Shown here piece by piece: positions 1 to 8,415 of a DNA stretch of 64,000 nt (position 1 is the stretch's first letter; each line of letters opens with the position of its first letter). The stretch spans positions 594,041-658,040 of the forward strand of contig CANLXM010000003.1 in NCBI GenBank assembly GCA_947495165.1. Direction: 5' to 3'. This stretch comes from an uncultured Cellulomonadaceae bacterium (lineage in GTDB: Bacteria > Actinomycetota > Actinomycetes > Actinomycetales > Cellulomonadaceae). Both the position numbers and the translations under genes were made by a program. The notes beneath the pieces were generated by a model. The model was not told the DNA's origin and ran no database searches. It saw nothing but the letters and a program-made list of their open reading frames with translations.

Positions 1-1743
1 GACGTCGCCGTCCGGGTCGAGCGGGCGCCCGGTCGGCAGCTGGTCGTGGTGCAGCGGGACCTGACCGGTCGTCCACGGCAGGCTGGACGGCAGACGCCCG
101 CTGGGCGGCACGTCACCGCTGAGGACATCCGCGATGCCGTGACCGCCCTCGATCCCCGGGTGGAACGCGAGCACGACGGCGGAGCCCAGGTGGGCCAGGC
201 GCTCGAGCGCGAGGGGGCGCCCGGTGAGCACGACGACGACGAGCCGACGGCTCACGCGGGCGAGAGCCTCGAGCGCCTCGACCTGACCCGCGGGCAGGTC
301 GAGCGACGTCACCGAGTTGGCCTCGCCGCTGCGCAGGGGGTGCTCGCCGACGCACGCGACGACGAGGTCCGCCTCGCGTGCGCGGACCAGGGTCTCGTCA
401 CCGAACCGGTGGTCGTCGACGGTCACCTCCGTCCCCGGGGCGGTGTAGCGCTCGCGGACGGCGTCGGCGATCGTCCCGGCGTCCTCGGCGCGACCGTCGA
501 GGGTCCACGTCCCGAACAGCTCGGCGCGTGCGGTCGCGAAGGGCCCGGTCACGTGGATCCGGCGCAGGCCGGGGCGCAACGGCAGGGTGCCGTCGTTGCG
601 CAGGAGCACGACCGCCGAGGCTGCCGCCCGGCGGGCCAGCGCGCGGTGCGCGTCGGTCAGCTGCACGGATGCGGCACGATCCTCGGGCGTCCACGGGTCC
701 TCGAACAGCCCGAGGCGGAACTTGAGCGCCAGCACGCGCCGGACGGCGTCGTCCAGCTGTGCCTCGGGGACCACGCCCGCACGCACGAGGTCGACCAGGT
801 GGGTGGCGAACGCCTCGCTGACCATGTCGATGTCGATCCCCGCGCCGAGCGCGAGCCGTGCGGCGTCGGCGAGGTCGGCGGCCACGCCGTGCTGGCGGAG
901 CTCGCCGACGGCGTCCCAGTCGCTCACGACCGGCCCCGCGAAGCCCAGGTCGCCCTTGAGGTGGTCGCCCAGCAGCGCGGTGTGGCCGGTCATCGGCACG
1001 GTGTCGATCGTGTGGAAGGCGCTCATCACCGTCGCGACGCCCGCGTCGACCACCGCGCGGAACGGGCGCAGGTGCCGGTTCTGCAGCACGTGCGGCCCGA
1101 CGTCGACCTCGGCGTAGTCGCGACCGCCCTGGGCGAGCCCGTAGCCCACGTAGTGCTTCGCGCACGCGGCCATCGCGTCCGGCTGATCGAGGCGCCCGCC
1201 GTCCGGGCCACCCTGGAACCCCTCGACCGCGGCGGCACCGAGGTGCGCGGCGAGCCACGCGTCCTCGCCCCAGCTCTCCGCGATCCGTCCCCAGCGCGGG
1301 TCCTGCGCGACGTCGAGCATCGGCGCGAAGGTCCACCGGACGCCGTCGGCGGTCGCCTCGCGGGCGGCGACCCGGGCGCACTCGCGCACGAGGTCCGCGT
1401 CGAACGACGCCGCCTGCCCGAGCGGGATCGGGAACACCGTGCGGTGCCCGTGGATCACGTCCCGCGCGACGATCAGCGGGATCCCCAGGCGCGTCCCCTC
1501 GACGGCGCGACGCTGCAGCGCGTTGACGCTGCGGGCCTGGGTGCCGGCGTCGCGGACGTTGCCCGCGTGCTCGCCGCTCGCGACGATGCACGTGCCGAAC
1601 CCGCCCACGTCGTCGGGCGCGGGATTGGCGACCTGGTGCACCTGGGCGACCTTCTCCTCGAGCGTCATGGCGGCCAGGAGCGCGGCCACGCGGTCCGGAA
1701 CGGGCATGGTGGCGTCGAGCCACGGGCGGGGCGGGGCGTTCAT
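1..1743 (-). CDS. Beta-glucosidase, glycoside hydrolase family 3 (3' part missing)
   Basis: Retaining beta-glucosidase that would hydrolyse a short beta-linked glucoside in the cytoplasm; no signal peptide is visible (N-terminus MNAPPRPWLDATMPVPDR). The frame is open for 581 codons and leaves the window before a stop, so the C-terminal domain is missing here. GH3 hallmarks: the KHYVGYG motif (K196, H197) and VVSDWDAV carrying the nucleophile D275, followed by the start of the alpha/beta sandwich domain. The ATG (1743-1741) overlaps the TGA of the GH94 gene (ATGA), so translation is probably coupled. By analogy with the Listeria innocua beta-1,2-glucooligosaccharide cluster (SOGP plus a GH3 sophorose-cleaving enzyme), the likely substrate is the disaccharide left by the phosphorylase. 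That assignment is inference; cellobiose or another beta-glucoside is possible. Confidence 0.88.
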   Translation of the reverse strand, partial: MNAPPRPWLDATMPVPDRVAALLAAMTLEEKVAQVHQVANPAPDDVGGFGTCIVASGEHAGNVRDAGTQARSVNALQRRAVEGTRLGIPLIVARDVIHGHRTVFPIPLGQAASFDADLVRECARVAAREATADGVRWTFAPMLDVAQDPRWGRIAESWGEDAWLAAHLGAAAVEGFQGGPDGGRLDQPDAMAACAKHYVGYGLAQGGRDYAEVDVGPHVLQNRHLRPFRAVVDAGVATVMSAFHTIDTVPMTGHTALLGDHLKGDLGFAGPVVSDWDAVGELRQHGVAADLADAARLALGAGIDIDMVSEAFATHLVDLVRAGVVPEAQLDDAVRRVLALKFRLGLFEDPWTPEDRAASVQLTDAHRALARRAAASAVVLLRNDGTLPLRPGLRRIHVTGPFATARAELFGTWTLDGRAEDAGTIADAVRERYTAPGTEVTVDDHRFGDETLVRAREADLVVACVGEHPLRSGEANSVTSLDLPAGQVEALEALARVSRRLVVVVLTGRPLALERLAHLGSAVVLAFHPGIEGGHGIADVLSGDVPPSGRLPSSLPWTTGQVPLHHDQLPTGRPLDPDGDV

Positions 1744-4700
1744 GCGAGGTCGACCTCCACGATCGGTCCGTCGGGTGCCAGGGCGGGCGCGAGGTCGGCG
1801 AGCCGGACCCGGAGGCCGCCGCGTCGGTAGGGGTTGTGCGTCGGTGTGCCGGCCAGGGGTTCGTCGCCCAGGCGGACCGCCGTCACACCCGCCCCGGCCG
1901 CGCCCACACGCACCCGGAGCTGCAGGACGCCGGCTCCGAGCGGCACCGCGCAGCGCAGGCCGTCGAGCCGGGTGGGGACCACGGGGTCGAGCTCGACGTG
2001 CTCCCCGCGGCGCCGCACGCCGAGGAACGACTGGGTCAGGACGCGCACGAGCACGCCCGGTCCCGACGAGTAGATGCGCCAGCCCGCCTCGAGCCCGGTG
2101 GCGCCCGTGAGTACCTCGGCGTACCGCGCGCTGAAGTCGGCGCGGTCCAGGACGTCGGCGTCCGAGCTCGAGGCATAGGTGTTCCCCTGGCGGCGGCACG
2201 CACCGGGGATCGTCGCTGCCGCGGCCGGGGGCAGGACTTGCCCCAGGCCGTGCCAGAGCTCCTCGGCGTCACCCCAGCGTGCCATCGCCTCGCACCACCG
2301 CAGGTGCGCGTGGGCGTACATCAGGCCGATCTCACGGCCGACGAAGGTGGCGGTCTCCGCGCGCTGGAAGTGATGGGTCTCGCCGCCGTGGTAGCGCGGC
2401 GGCCGGTCGAACAGCCGCACGCCGTCCACGCCCCTCAGGTGCTCGTGCACCAGGGAGACATGGGCCCGGGCGTCGACGGGATCGAGCAGGTCGGCGCCGA
2501 GCGCATGGATCATCTGCAGAGCACCGTGGCGCAGGCCGGTCGCCTCGTCCCGGGGGTGCACGAGGTGCGCCACGACGCTCGCCCGCCCGCCGTCGGCCTC
2601 GGGCGGGGCCAGGCGCGCGTACCCGGCCAGCTCCCCGTCGACGAGCAGGTAGCGGTGCAGGTCGGCCGCGACCTGGGCGGCCTCGTCGCTGAGCTCGGCA
2701 GCGAGCGCGCGCTCGCTCGCGTGCTCGGCGAGCGCGTCCGCGAGGGTCCGCAGGCTCTGGTGATGCAGCGTGACGGTCCAGGCGCTGACCATCGTGGTCG
2801 TCATGGTGGGGTCGGCTGGCTGCAGGGAGTCGTTCCAGTCGCCGTGGCCGTAGGCGACCAGGTGGGTGCCGGGCAGGAACCCCGTGCGGGCGTGCGCGAG
2901 CGCCCGCGCCAGGTGGGTGCGCAGCGGTTCCACGGCGGGGGCGTCGCCCGCGGCGTACCACGGGGCGGGCTCGTCGAGGATCCCGACGTCTCCCGAGGCC
3001 AGCAGGTAGCGCGCGAGGGCCAGGACGGGCCAGTGCACCACGTCGCCGTGCGGCGGCTCGTGCCGGAAGTCCTCGTCACCGGGCAGGAACCCGAACGCCT
3101 GGGGCCACGAGCCGTCCGGGTTCTGCGCGGCGAAGACGCGGAGCACGAGCCAGCGCGCGTCGTCGAGGCGGTCGAGGGCGAGGAGCAGCTCGAGCGGGCC
3201 CTGCGTGACGTCGCGGGTGCCCCACGCTCCCCCGGTGTACTGCTCGAGCCCTCGGGGTGCGAGGTAGTGCACGAGCGCGTCGCGCACGAGCCACGGCAGG
3301 CTCACGGCGAGCGGCTCGATCTCTGCGGCGTCCGCGTGCGCGACGCGGACCGGCGTCACCTCGCGCCACCAGTCGCCGCCACCGGTGCGGGCGGGGCGAG
3401 GCTGGACCTCCCGGTCGCGATCGGCGACGGTGAGGTCCAGGTCGACCGAGCCGTCCGCGAGCAGCGTCACGACGCCGTCCGCACGGTGCCGGCCGTCGTC
3501 GAACAGCCGGCGGTCGTCGCCCACCTCGACGGGCGAGGAGGCCCGCACGTGCAGGGAGCGAGCGTCGGCGAGCCGCACGACGGCGCCGTCGAGCGTCGGC
3601 TCCCAGTCCACCGTGCCCGCAGGCAAGGGCTCCTGGGGGGTCGCGAGGTGGAGCGCGACGAGCACCCGGCGCGCGGTGCCCGCGACCGACACGGTGACGC
3701 GGACCCGATGCTCGTCGGCCGGCACGCGCGTGCGCAGCTCGATCGTGCCGCTCCCGTCACCGAGCGCATACACCCACCGGGCTTCGTCGAGGGTCATCGC
3801 GAACGCGGACGGCAGGTCGAGCAGCTGCCACCGCCCGGCAACCTCGACGTGCACGCGCAGCCCGTACGCGCGGTGGGCGCCGAGGTAGCCACGCACGGTC
3901 GTCAGCGTCCGGCCCGTGGTGACGTGCCCGCGCGTGAGGTAGGAGACGGGCGAGCCGGTCATCCACGCGGTCACGGTCAGGCTCTCGAGCTCGGGCCGGG
4001 CAACGCCTCCGGACCGCAGGATCGTCCCGTGCGGGCGGAGCACGAGGCGCTCCTTCGCCTGGGTCACGACGTGCTCGTCGCCCACGAAGCAGGACAGCAG
4101 GGTGCCGTCGTCGTCGCGCTCGACCGCCCGCCAGGGCCCGGGCCAGCGCTCGGCGACCTCGTCGTCGGTGAGGCCGCGGGCCGCGAGCTGGCGTCCGTGG
4201 TCGTACGGTCCGGCGGGGCTCGGGTGCCACGGAGCCGGTGCCGGCCCAGCCGCGGCGTCGGGCCCGGTCTCGGCCGGTCGCGTGTCCGCGGCGAACCCCA
4301 GGAGCTCCGGGACGAGGCGCGCGTCGTCGGGCGCCGTGGCCGCGGGATGGTGCGGGACGAAGAGGCCCGCGAAGGACACGCGCGTCGTGTCGCCCGGCCG
4401 GAGCACGACGGGCGCCACCTGCAGAGCGGCGAGGGTGTGCTCGTGCTGCCGACGCCGGCCGGGCAGCTCGGTGGCGGGCTCGCCCGCGCCTCCGGCTCGC
4501 CACCCGAGCCCGTGCACGTCGAGCGCGTCGGTCGCCCAGGACGCGACGTCGCGGCTGGCCGCGAGCAGCACCCACGGGTGGCGCCCGCCTTCCTGCGGGA
4601 GGTTCTGCCGGACGGCCAGCGCCGTGCCGGTGGGCCCGCCGAGCGGAGCGAGGTCGAGGTACTGGCTCACGTAGAGCTCGTTGGCGCGCAGGGCGCCGCG

Positions 4701-5084
4701 ACCGGACGCGGCGACGTCGTGCGTGTGCACGAGGTCGACCGTGCGCTCGCCCGCGCCGCGGTGCACGACGTCGACGTGCCAGGCCCACGACAGCGCGCGG
4801 GGGTGCAGCGCGAGTGTCACCCGCCACTGCAGGCCATCACGCTCCCCCGAGACCACGACGGACTCGTCGGCGCTCGTGACCGTCCCGCCCGAGCCGGCAC
4901 CGAGGAGGGGCCACGCCTGCCCCGACGCACGGTCGCGCAACCAGAGCTGCGTCAGGCCCGGCTCGAACGCCGACGCCGGATGCTGCACGAGCTCGACGTC
5001 GTCGGTGCCGAGCGACGCCAGCGCGCCCCCCTCGGCGACCAGGGCTACCAGTCCGCTCGCGCTCGCGAGCCGCGCCGTGCTCAC
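1740..5084 (-). CDS. GH94 oligosaccharide phosphorylase, probably 1,2-beta-oligoglucan phosphorylase type
   Basis: Inverting phosphorylase that would split a beta-glucan oligosaccharide with phosphate to alpha-glucose-1-phosphate plus a shortened chain, in the cytoplasm. It is 1114 aa, well beyond cellobiose phosphorylases (about 800) and close to the 1,2-beta-oligoglucan phosphorylases (about 1100). GH94 features are the long beta-sandwich N-terminal region and an (alpha/alpha)6 catalytic domain with GHGDWNDSLQPAD; D749 or D752 should be the proton donor. A CRRQGNTYASSSDA segment lies toward the C-terminus. The GTG at 5084 overlaps the permease stop (GTGA), which sets the start; the frame stays open upstream but that part is permease DNA. 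The next gene overlaps by ATGA. Linkage specificity comes from length and context and is not proven; cellodextrin or laminari-oligosaccharide phosphorylase are alternatives. Confidence 0.85.
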   Translation of the reverse strand: MSTARLASASGLVALVAEGGALASLGTDDVELVQHPASAFEPGLTQLWLRDRASGQAWPLLGAGSGGTVTSADESVVVSGERDGLQWRVTLALHPRALSWAWHVDVVHRGAGERTVDLVHTHDVAASGRGALRANELYVSQYLDLAPLGGPTGTALAVRQNLPQEGGRHPWVLLAASRDVASWATDALDVHGLGWRAGGAGEPATELPGRRRQHEHTLAALQVAPVVLRPGDTTRVSFAGLFVPHHPAATAPDDARLVPELLGFAADTRPAETGPDAAAGPAPAPWHPSPAGPYDHGRQLAARGLTDDEVAERWPGPWRAVERDDDGTLLSCFVGDEHVVTQAKERLVLRPHGTILRSGGVARPELESLTVTAWMTGSPVSYLTRGHVTTGRTLTTVRGYLGAHRAYGLRVHVEVAGRWQLLDLPSAFAMTLDEARWVYALGDGSGTIELRTRVPADEHRVRVTVSVAGTARRVLVALHLATPQEPLPAGTVDWEPTLDGAVVRLADARSLHVRASSPVEVGDDRRLFDDGRHRADGVVTLLADGSVDLDLTVADRDREVQPRPARTGGGDWWREVTPVRVAHADAAEIEPLAVSLPWLVRDALVHYLAPRGLEQYTGGAWGTRDVTQGPLELLLALDRLDDARWLVLRVFAAQNPDGSWPQAFGFLPGDEDFRHEPPHGDVVHWPVLALARYLLASGDVGILDEPAPWYAAGDAPAVEPLRTHLARALAHARTGFLPGTHLVAYGHGDWNDSLQPADPTMTTTMVSAWTVTLHHQSLRTLADALAEHASERALAAELSDEAAQVAADLHRYLLVDGELAGYARLAPPEADGGRASVVAHLVHPRDEATGLRHGALQMIHALGADLLDPVDARAHVSLVHEHLRGVDGVRLFDRPPRYHGGETHHFQRAETATFVGREIGLMYAHAHLRWCEAMARWGDAEELWHGLGQVLPPAAAATIPGACRRQGNTYASSSDADVLDRADFSARYAEVLTGATGLEAGWRIYSSGPGVLVRVLTQSFLGVRRRGEHVELDPVVPTRLDGLRCAVPLGAGVLQLRVRVGAAGAGVTAVRLGDEPLAGTPTHNPYRRGGLRVRLADLAPALAPDGPIVEVDLA

Positions 5085-5989
5085 TTGATCCCCGTCATCG
5101 CCACGCCCTGGACGAAGTAGCGCTGCAGGAGCAGGAACACGATCAGGACGGGCACGACGACGACGACCGCACCCGCGAGCAGCAGGCCGTAGTCCGTCTG
5201 GTTCTGCCCGGTGCTGTACAGGGCGAGCGCGACCGGCAGCGTGTACTTGTCCTCCGTGGTGGCCACCACCAGCGGCCACAGGAAGTTGTTCCACGAGCCC
5301 AGGAACGTGAGGATCGCGAGCGTCGCCAACGCCGGCTTGGCCAGGGGCATCACGATCTGGGCGAAGATCCGAGCCTCGCTCGCACCGTCGACCCGCGCGG
5401 CGTCGATCAGCTCGTCCGGGATGCTCTGGAAGAACTGCCGCATGAGGAACACGCCAAACGGCGCGGCGAGGAACGGCAGGATCAGCCCCCCGTAGGTGTT
5501 GACCAGGCCCATGTTGGCCACGAGGACGAACAGCGGCACGAGCGTCACCATGCCGGGGATCATCAGCGTGCCCAGGACGACGCGGAACAGCAGCTTCTTG
5601 CCGGCGAAGTCCGACTTCGCCAGGACGTAGCCCAGCATCGAGCAGAACACCAGGTTGCCGAGCGTGACGACGACCGCCACGAGGGTCGAGTTCGAGAAGA
5701 ACTGCGGGAAGTCGAGCCGGGCGAACAGATCGCGGAAGTTGTCCAGCGTGGGTGCCTCCGGCCACCACGTCGGGGGCACCCGGCGGATCTCCCCCTCGCT
5801 CTTGACCGAGCTGAGCGCCATCCACAGGAACGGGCTCATCACGACGATCAGCCCGACGCCGAGGATCAGGTAGGCGCCCAGGTGCGGCCGTGCGGTGCCG
5901 ATCGGACGCTCCCGGGTGCGACGGGACGCGGGAGCGTCCGTGGGTGGCTCGGTGGGAGGCAGGATCTCCCGGTCGCTCGTGGTGGTCAT
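5081..5989 (-). CDS. Sugar ABC transporter permease, MalG/UgpE type
   Basis: Second membrane subunit of a CUT1-class carbohydrate importer, 302 aa, about six transmembrane segments. A cytoplasmic N-terminal tail (MTTTSDREILPPTEPP) precedes the first helix (AYLILGVGLIVVMSPFLWMA). The EAA-type loop contacting the ATPase reads IDAARVDGASEARIFAQIV. The ATG at 5989 overlaps the TGA of the upstream permease (ATGA). No ATP-binding subunit is encoded here, as is usual for CUT1 operons served by a shared MsmK-like ATPase elsewhere. Substrate is inferred from the GH94/GH3 neighbours. Confidence 0.93.
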   Translation of the reverse strand: MTTTSDREILPPTEPPTDAPASRRTRERPIGTARPHLGAYLILGVGLIVVMSPFLWMALSSVKSEGEIRRVPPTWWPEAPTLDNFRDLFARLDFPQFFSNSTLVAVVVTLGNLVFCSMLGYVLAKSDFAGKKLLFRVVLGTLMIPGMVTLVPLFVLVANMGLVNTYGGLILPFLAAPFGVFLMRQFFQSIPDELIDAARVDGASEARIFAQIVMPLAKPALATLAILTFLGSWNNFLWPLVVATTEDKYTLPVALALYSTGQNQTDYGLLLAGAVVVVVPVLIVFLLLQRYFVQGVAMTGIK

Positions 5990-6987
5990 CGGCCGATCTC
6001 CTTGCTGGCGACGGCGGTGGGTCGGGGCTTGCGGCGCCAGCGACGACGCCGTGTCTCGTCGCGTTCGCCGAGGAACCGGAACTGGACGAGGGTCAGGAGC
6101 ACGACCGCGACGAAAAGCACGTAGCTCATGGCGGCGGCGTAGCCGTAGTTGCCGAACCCGAACTGGTTGTAGGTGTGGAAGGCGACCGACAGCGTGCTGT
6201 TGAGCGGACCGCCCTGGGTCATCACGAACGGTTCCTCGAAGAACTGGACGTAGCCGATGCCCGTGATGACCGCGCCGAACAGCAGCGTCGGTCGCATGCT
6301 CGGCACGGTGATGTAGCGGAACCGCTGCCAGGCGCCCGCGCCGTCGAGCGCTGCGGCCTCGTGCAACGAGGTGGGCACGCTCTGCAGGCCGGCCAGGAAG
6401 ATGATGATCAGCGTGCCGATCGAGCGCCACGTCGCCATGGCGATCATGGCGGGCATCGCCCAGGTGGTGCTGGCGAGCCAGTTGGGACCTTCGACGCCGA
6501 ACCAGCCGAGCACCTCGTTGATCAGGCCCTGGTCGGGGTGCAGGAGGAAGCGCCAGACCACGGCGACCGCGACGATGCTGGTGACCACGGGCATGTAGTA
6601 GCCGACGCGGAAGAACGTCTTCAGGCGCGTGATGCCCGCGTTGAGGAGCACCGCGACGGCGAGCGACACCGCGAGGGTCAGCGGCACGCCGACGAGGACG
6701 AAGTAGGCGGTGTTCCCCGCAGCCTTGCGGAACATCGGATCCTGGAAGACCGCGACGAAGTTGTCCAGGCCGACGAACTCCACCGCGAACGGGTCGCGCA
6801 GGTCGCGGCTGCGGATGTCCGTGACGGCCATCGCGAGCGACATGAGCACCGGGCCCGCGGTGAAGACCGAGAACAGGACGACGAACGGGAGCGCGAAGCC
6901 CCAGGCGGCTCGCGTCCGCCGCCGGTACAGCGGCGGACGCTTGCGGAGGACGGGCGTCGACGGCGCGCTCTCCGTACGGACCGGCAT
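5986..6987 (-). CDS. Sugar ABC transporter permease, MalF/UgpA type
   Basis: First membrane subunit of the CUT1 importer, 333 aa. A basic N-terminus (LRKRPPLYRRRTRAAW) leads into the first membrane helix (GFALPFVVLFSVFTAGPVL); about six helices follow. The EAA loop reads HEAAALDGAGAWQRFRYI. The ATG at 6987 starts one base after the stop of the binding-protein gene (TGA-G-ATG); the frame is open further upstream, but that stretch overlaps the binding-protein gene. The stop overlaps the next permease start. It should pair with the neighbouring permease to carry the oligosaccharide delivered by the lipoprotein. Confidence 0.93.
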   Translation of the reverse strand: MPVRTESAPSTPVLRKRPPLYRRRTRAAWGFALPFVVLFSVFTAGPVLMSLAMAVTDIRSRDLRDPFAVEFVGLDNFVAVFQDPMFRKAAGNTAYFVLVGVPLTLAVSLAVAVLLNAGITRLKTFFRVGYYMPVVTSIVAVAVVWRFLLHPDQGLINEVLGWFGVEGPNWLASTTWAMPAMIAMATWRSIGTLIIIFLAGLQSVPTSLHEAAALDGAGAWQRFRYITVPSMRPTLLFGAVITGIGYVQFFEEPFVMTQGGPLNSTLSVAFHTYNQFGFGNYGYAAAMSYVLFVAVVLLTLVQFRFLGERDETRRRRWRRKPRPTAVASKEIGR

Positions 6988-6988
6988 C

Positions 6989-8245
6989 TCAGAGCCCGGT
7001 GCCGATGGCGTCCGCCTGCTCCTGGATCGACGTCGCGACCTCCTGCGGGTCCGCGCCGGACTTCGCGAGGCGCTCGAGCTCCGTGTCGATGACGCTGGCG
7101 ACCTCTTCCCAGGTAGGGATCGACGGCGGCGCGACGGCTGTCTCGAGCTGCTCACCGAACACGGTGAGGTACTCGTCGTCGGCGATCGCGGGGTCGTCCC
7201 ACGCGGCCTGGACCGACGGCAGGTCGTTGACGGCGGCGTACCACTCGACCTGCACTTCGGGCTGGCTCAGCCACTCGACAAACTTCCAGGCGGCGTCCCG
7301 GTTCTCGGCGTCCTTGAAGACGGCGAGGTTCGCGCCGCCGATGAACGAGGCCTCCTCGTCCCCGGCGGGCAGCGGCGCGAGCGCCACGTTCTCCATCCCG
7401 TCGGCGTCGAGCTCCTCGAGGATGCCCACGTGCCAGGGACCGGAGACGAACGAGGCGATCTTGCCCGCCATGAAGTCGGGCTCGAGGGCGCCCTGGGGCA
7501 GCGCGGTCGGGGCGAGCTCCTCGGTGAACACGGTCTGGAAGTACGTCAGCGCCTCGACCATCTCAGGCGAGTCGATCGTGAAGGCCGTGCCGTCCTCGTT
7601 CGTCATCTCGGCGCCCGCCTGCCAGGCGAACGGCATGAACGTCTGCCACGCGCCGGTCTGGCCGGGCTGGAGGTTGATCCCCCACTCGGCGCCCGCGGCC
7701 TTGGCCTCCTGCGCCATGGCGGTCAGGCCCTCCCAGTCGGTGGGCGGCTCCGCCACGAGGTCGCTGCGGTAGTACAGCACCCGGGTCTCCACGTACCAAG
7801 GGACGCCATAGTTCGTGCCGCCGACATTCGTGCTCTCCCAGGCCCCCTCGAAGAACGAGCCGCTGTCGATCAGCTCGGGCGTCGGGTCGAGCGCACCGGT
7901 CGCGGCGAACTCGCCCATCCAGGTCGTGCCGATCATGGAGACGTCGGGGGTCTGGCCGCCCGCGATCGCCGTGGCGATCTTGTCGTGCGCCGCGTCCCAC
8001 GGGATGGCCGTGACGTTGATCTGCACGTCGGGGTTCTCTGCGACGAACGCCTCCGCGAACTCCCCCAGCCGCTCCCCCTCGGTACCCATGGCCCAGACCT
8101 CGACCGTGCCCGACGCCTCGCCCTCGGCGACCGTCTGTGCGGGCTCGGGGGCAGCGTCGTCGTCCCCGTCGCTGCGGCCGCAGCCCGTGAGCGCGAGCGC
8201 CCCGACCGCGAGCAGCGTCGCTCCTGTGCGCATCCTCGTGTTCAT
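6989..8245 (-). CDS. Sugar-binding lipoprotein of the ABC importer (family 1 extracellular solute-binding protein)
   Basis: Captures the oligosaccharide outside the membrane and delivers it to the permeases. The 418-aa product has a lipoprotein signal peptide: MNTRMRTG, a hydrophobic stretch, and lipobox ALTGC with lipidated Cys22. The mature region shows family 1 SBP features, including VEVWAMGTEGERLGEFAEAF and PTDWEGLTAMAQEAKA. I chose the second ATG (8245) because the AGGAGG Shine-Dalgarno sits about 8 nt before it and only 2 nt before the ATG at 8251. It heads the operon and follows a promoter with two LacI-type operators, so it is probably repressed until the sugar is present. The ligand (sophoro-oligosaccharides) is inferred from context. 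Confidence 0.93.
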   Translation of the reverse strand: MNTRMRTGATLLAVGALALTGCGRSDGDDDAAPEPAQTVAEGEASGTVEVWAMGTEGERLGEFAEAFVAENPDVQINVTAIPWDAAHDKIATAIAGGQTPDVSMIGTTWMGEFAATGALDPTPELIDSGSFFEGAWESTNVGGTNYGVPWYVETRVLYYRSDLVAEPPTDWEGLTAMAQEAKAAGAEWGINLQPGQTGAWQTFMPFAWQAGAEMTNEDGTAFTIDSPEMVEALTYFQTVFTEELAPTALPQGALEPDFMAGKIASFVSGPWHVGILEELDADGMENVALAPLPAGDEEASFIGGANLAVFKDAENRDAAWKFVEWLSQPEVQVEWYAAVNDLPSVQAAWDDPAIADDEYLTVFGEQLETAVAPPSIPTWEEVASVIDTELERLAKSGADPQEVATSIQEQADAIGTGL

Positions 8246-8286
8246 GCCCATGTCCTCCTCGTTGAGTCCACCGCCGTCGGCGCATC

Positions 8287-8296
8287 TATGCGCTTA
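8287..8296. promoter_or_regulatory. LacI-type operator 1 (TATGCGCTTA)
   Basis: Imperfect palindrome centred on GCGC, just downstream of the predicted start of transcription of the sugar operon. With its mirror copy 18 bp away it forms a near-perfect large inverted repeat (8286-8301 against 8308-8324, one extra base in the right arm). It fits the TAWGCGCWTA pattern shared with the other two copies. Confidence 0.7.
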
Positions 8297-8309
8297 ACTC
8301 TGCACCCAG

Positions 8310-8338
8310 AGTCTAAGCGCATAGAAGGTGATCTGCAA
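8310..8338 (-). promoter_or_regulatory. Predicted promoter of the sugar-uptake operon
   Basis: On the minus strand TTGCAG (8338-8333) and TAGACT (8315-8310) are separated by 17 bp, a good fit to vegetative actinobacterial -35 and -10 boxes. Transcription would start near 8303, leaving a leader of roughly 58 nt before the binding-protein ATG. Operator 2 overlaps the edge of the -10 box and operator 1 lies just after the start point, so bound repressor would block both polymerase binding and escape. Confidence 0.55.
8314..8323. promoter_or_regulatory. LacI-type operator 2 (TAAGCGCATA)
   Basis: Reverse complement of operator 1 with its flanks preserved (TAAGCGCATAG against CTATGCGCTTA). Operator centres are 27 bp apart, about two and a half helical turns. 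It overlaps the spacer and the first bases of the -10 box of the predicted sugar-operon promoter. Confidence 0.7.
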
Positions 8339-8415
8339 CACATTTCAGACGCACAATCGTTGCCGCAGGTCACGCCGTCGCCGACGCTGGTGGCGCCGAG
8401 CGAGAGGAAGTCGGG

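Noticed and set aside
46-1830. 594-residue open frame on the plus strand opposite the GH3 gene
   Set aside because: Arg/Gly/Ala-rich translation with no recognisable domain; the complementary strand encodes a clear GH3 enzyme. High GC gives long antisense frames throughout this window.
5085-5825. N-terminal extension of the GH94 frame
   Set aside because: This stretch is the permease gene in another frame. The GTG at 5084 overlapping the permease stop is the natural start.
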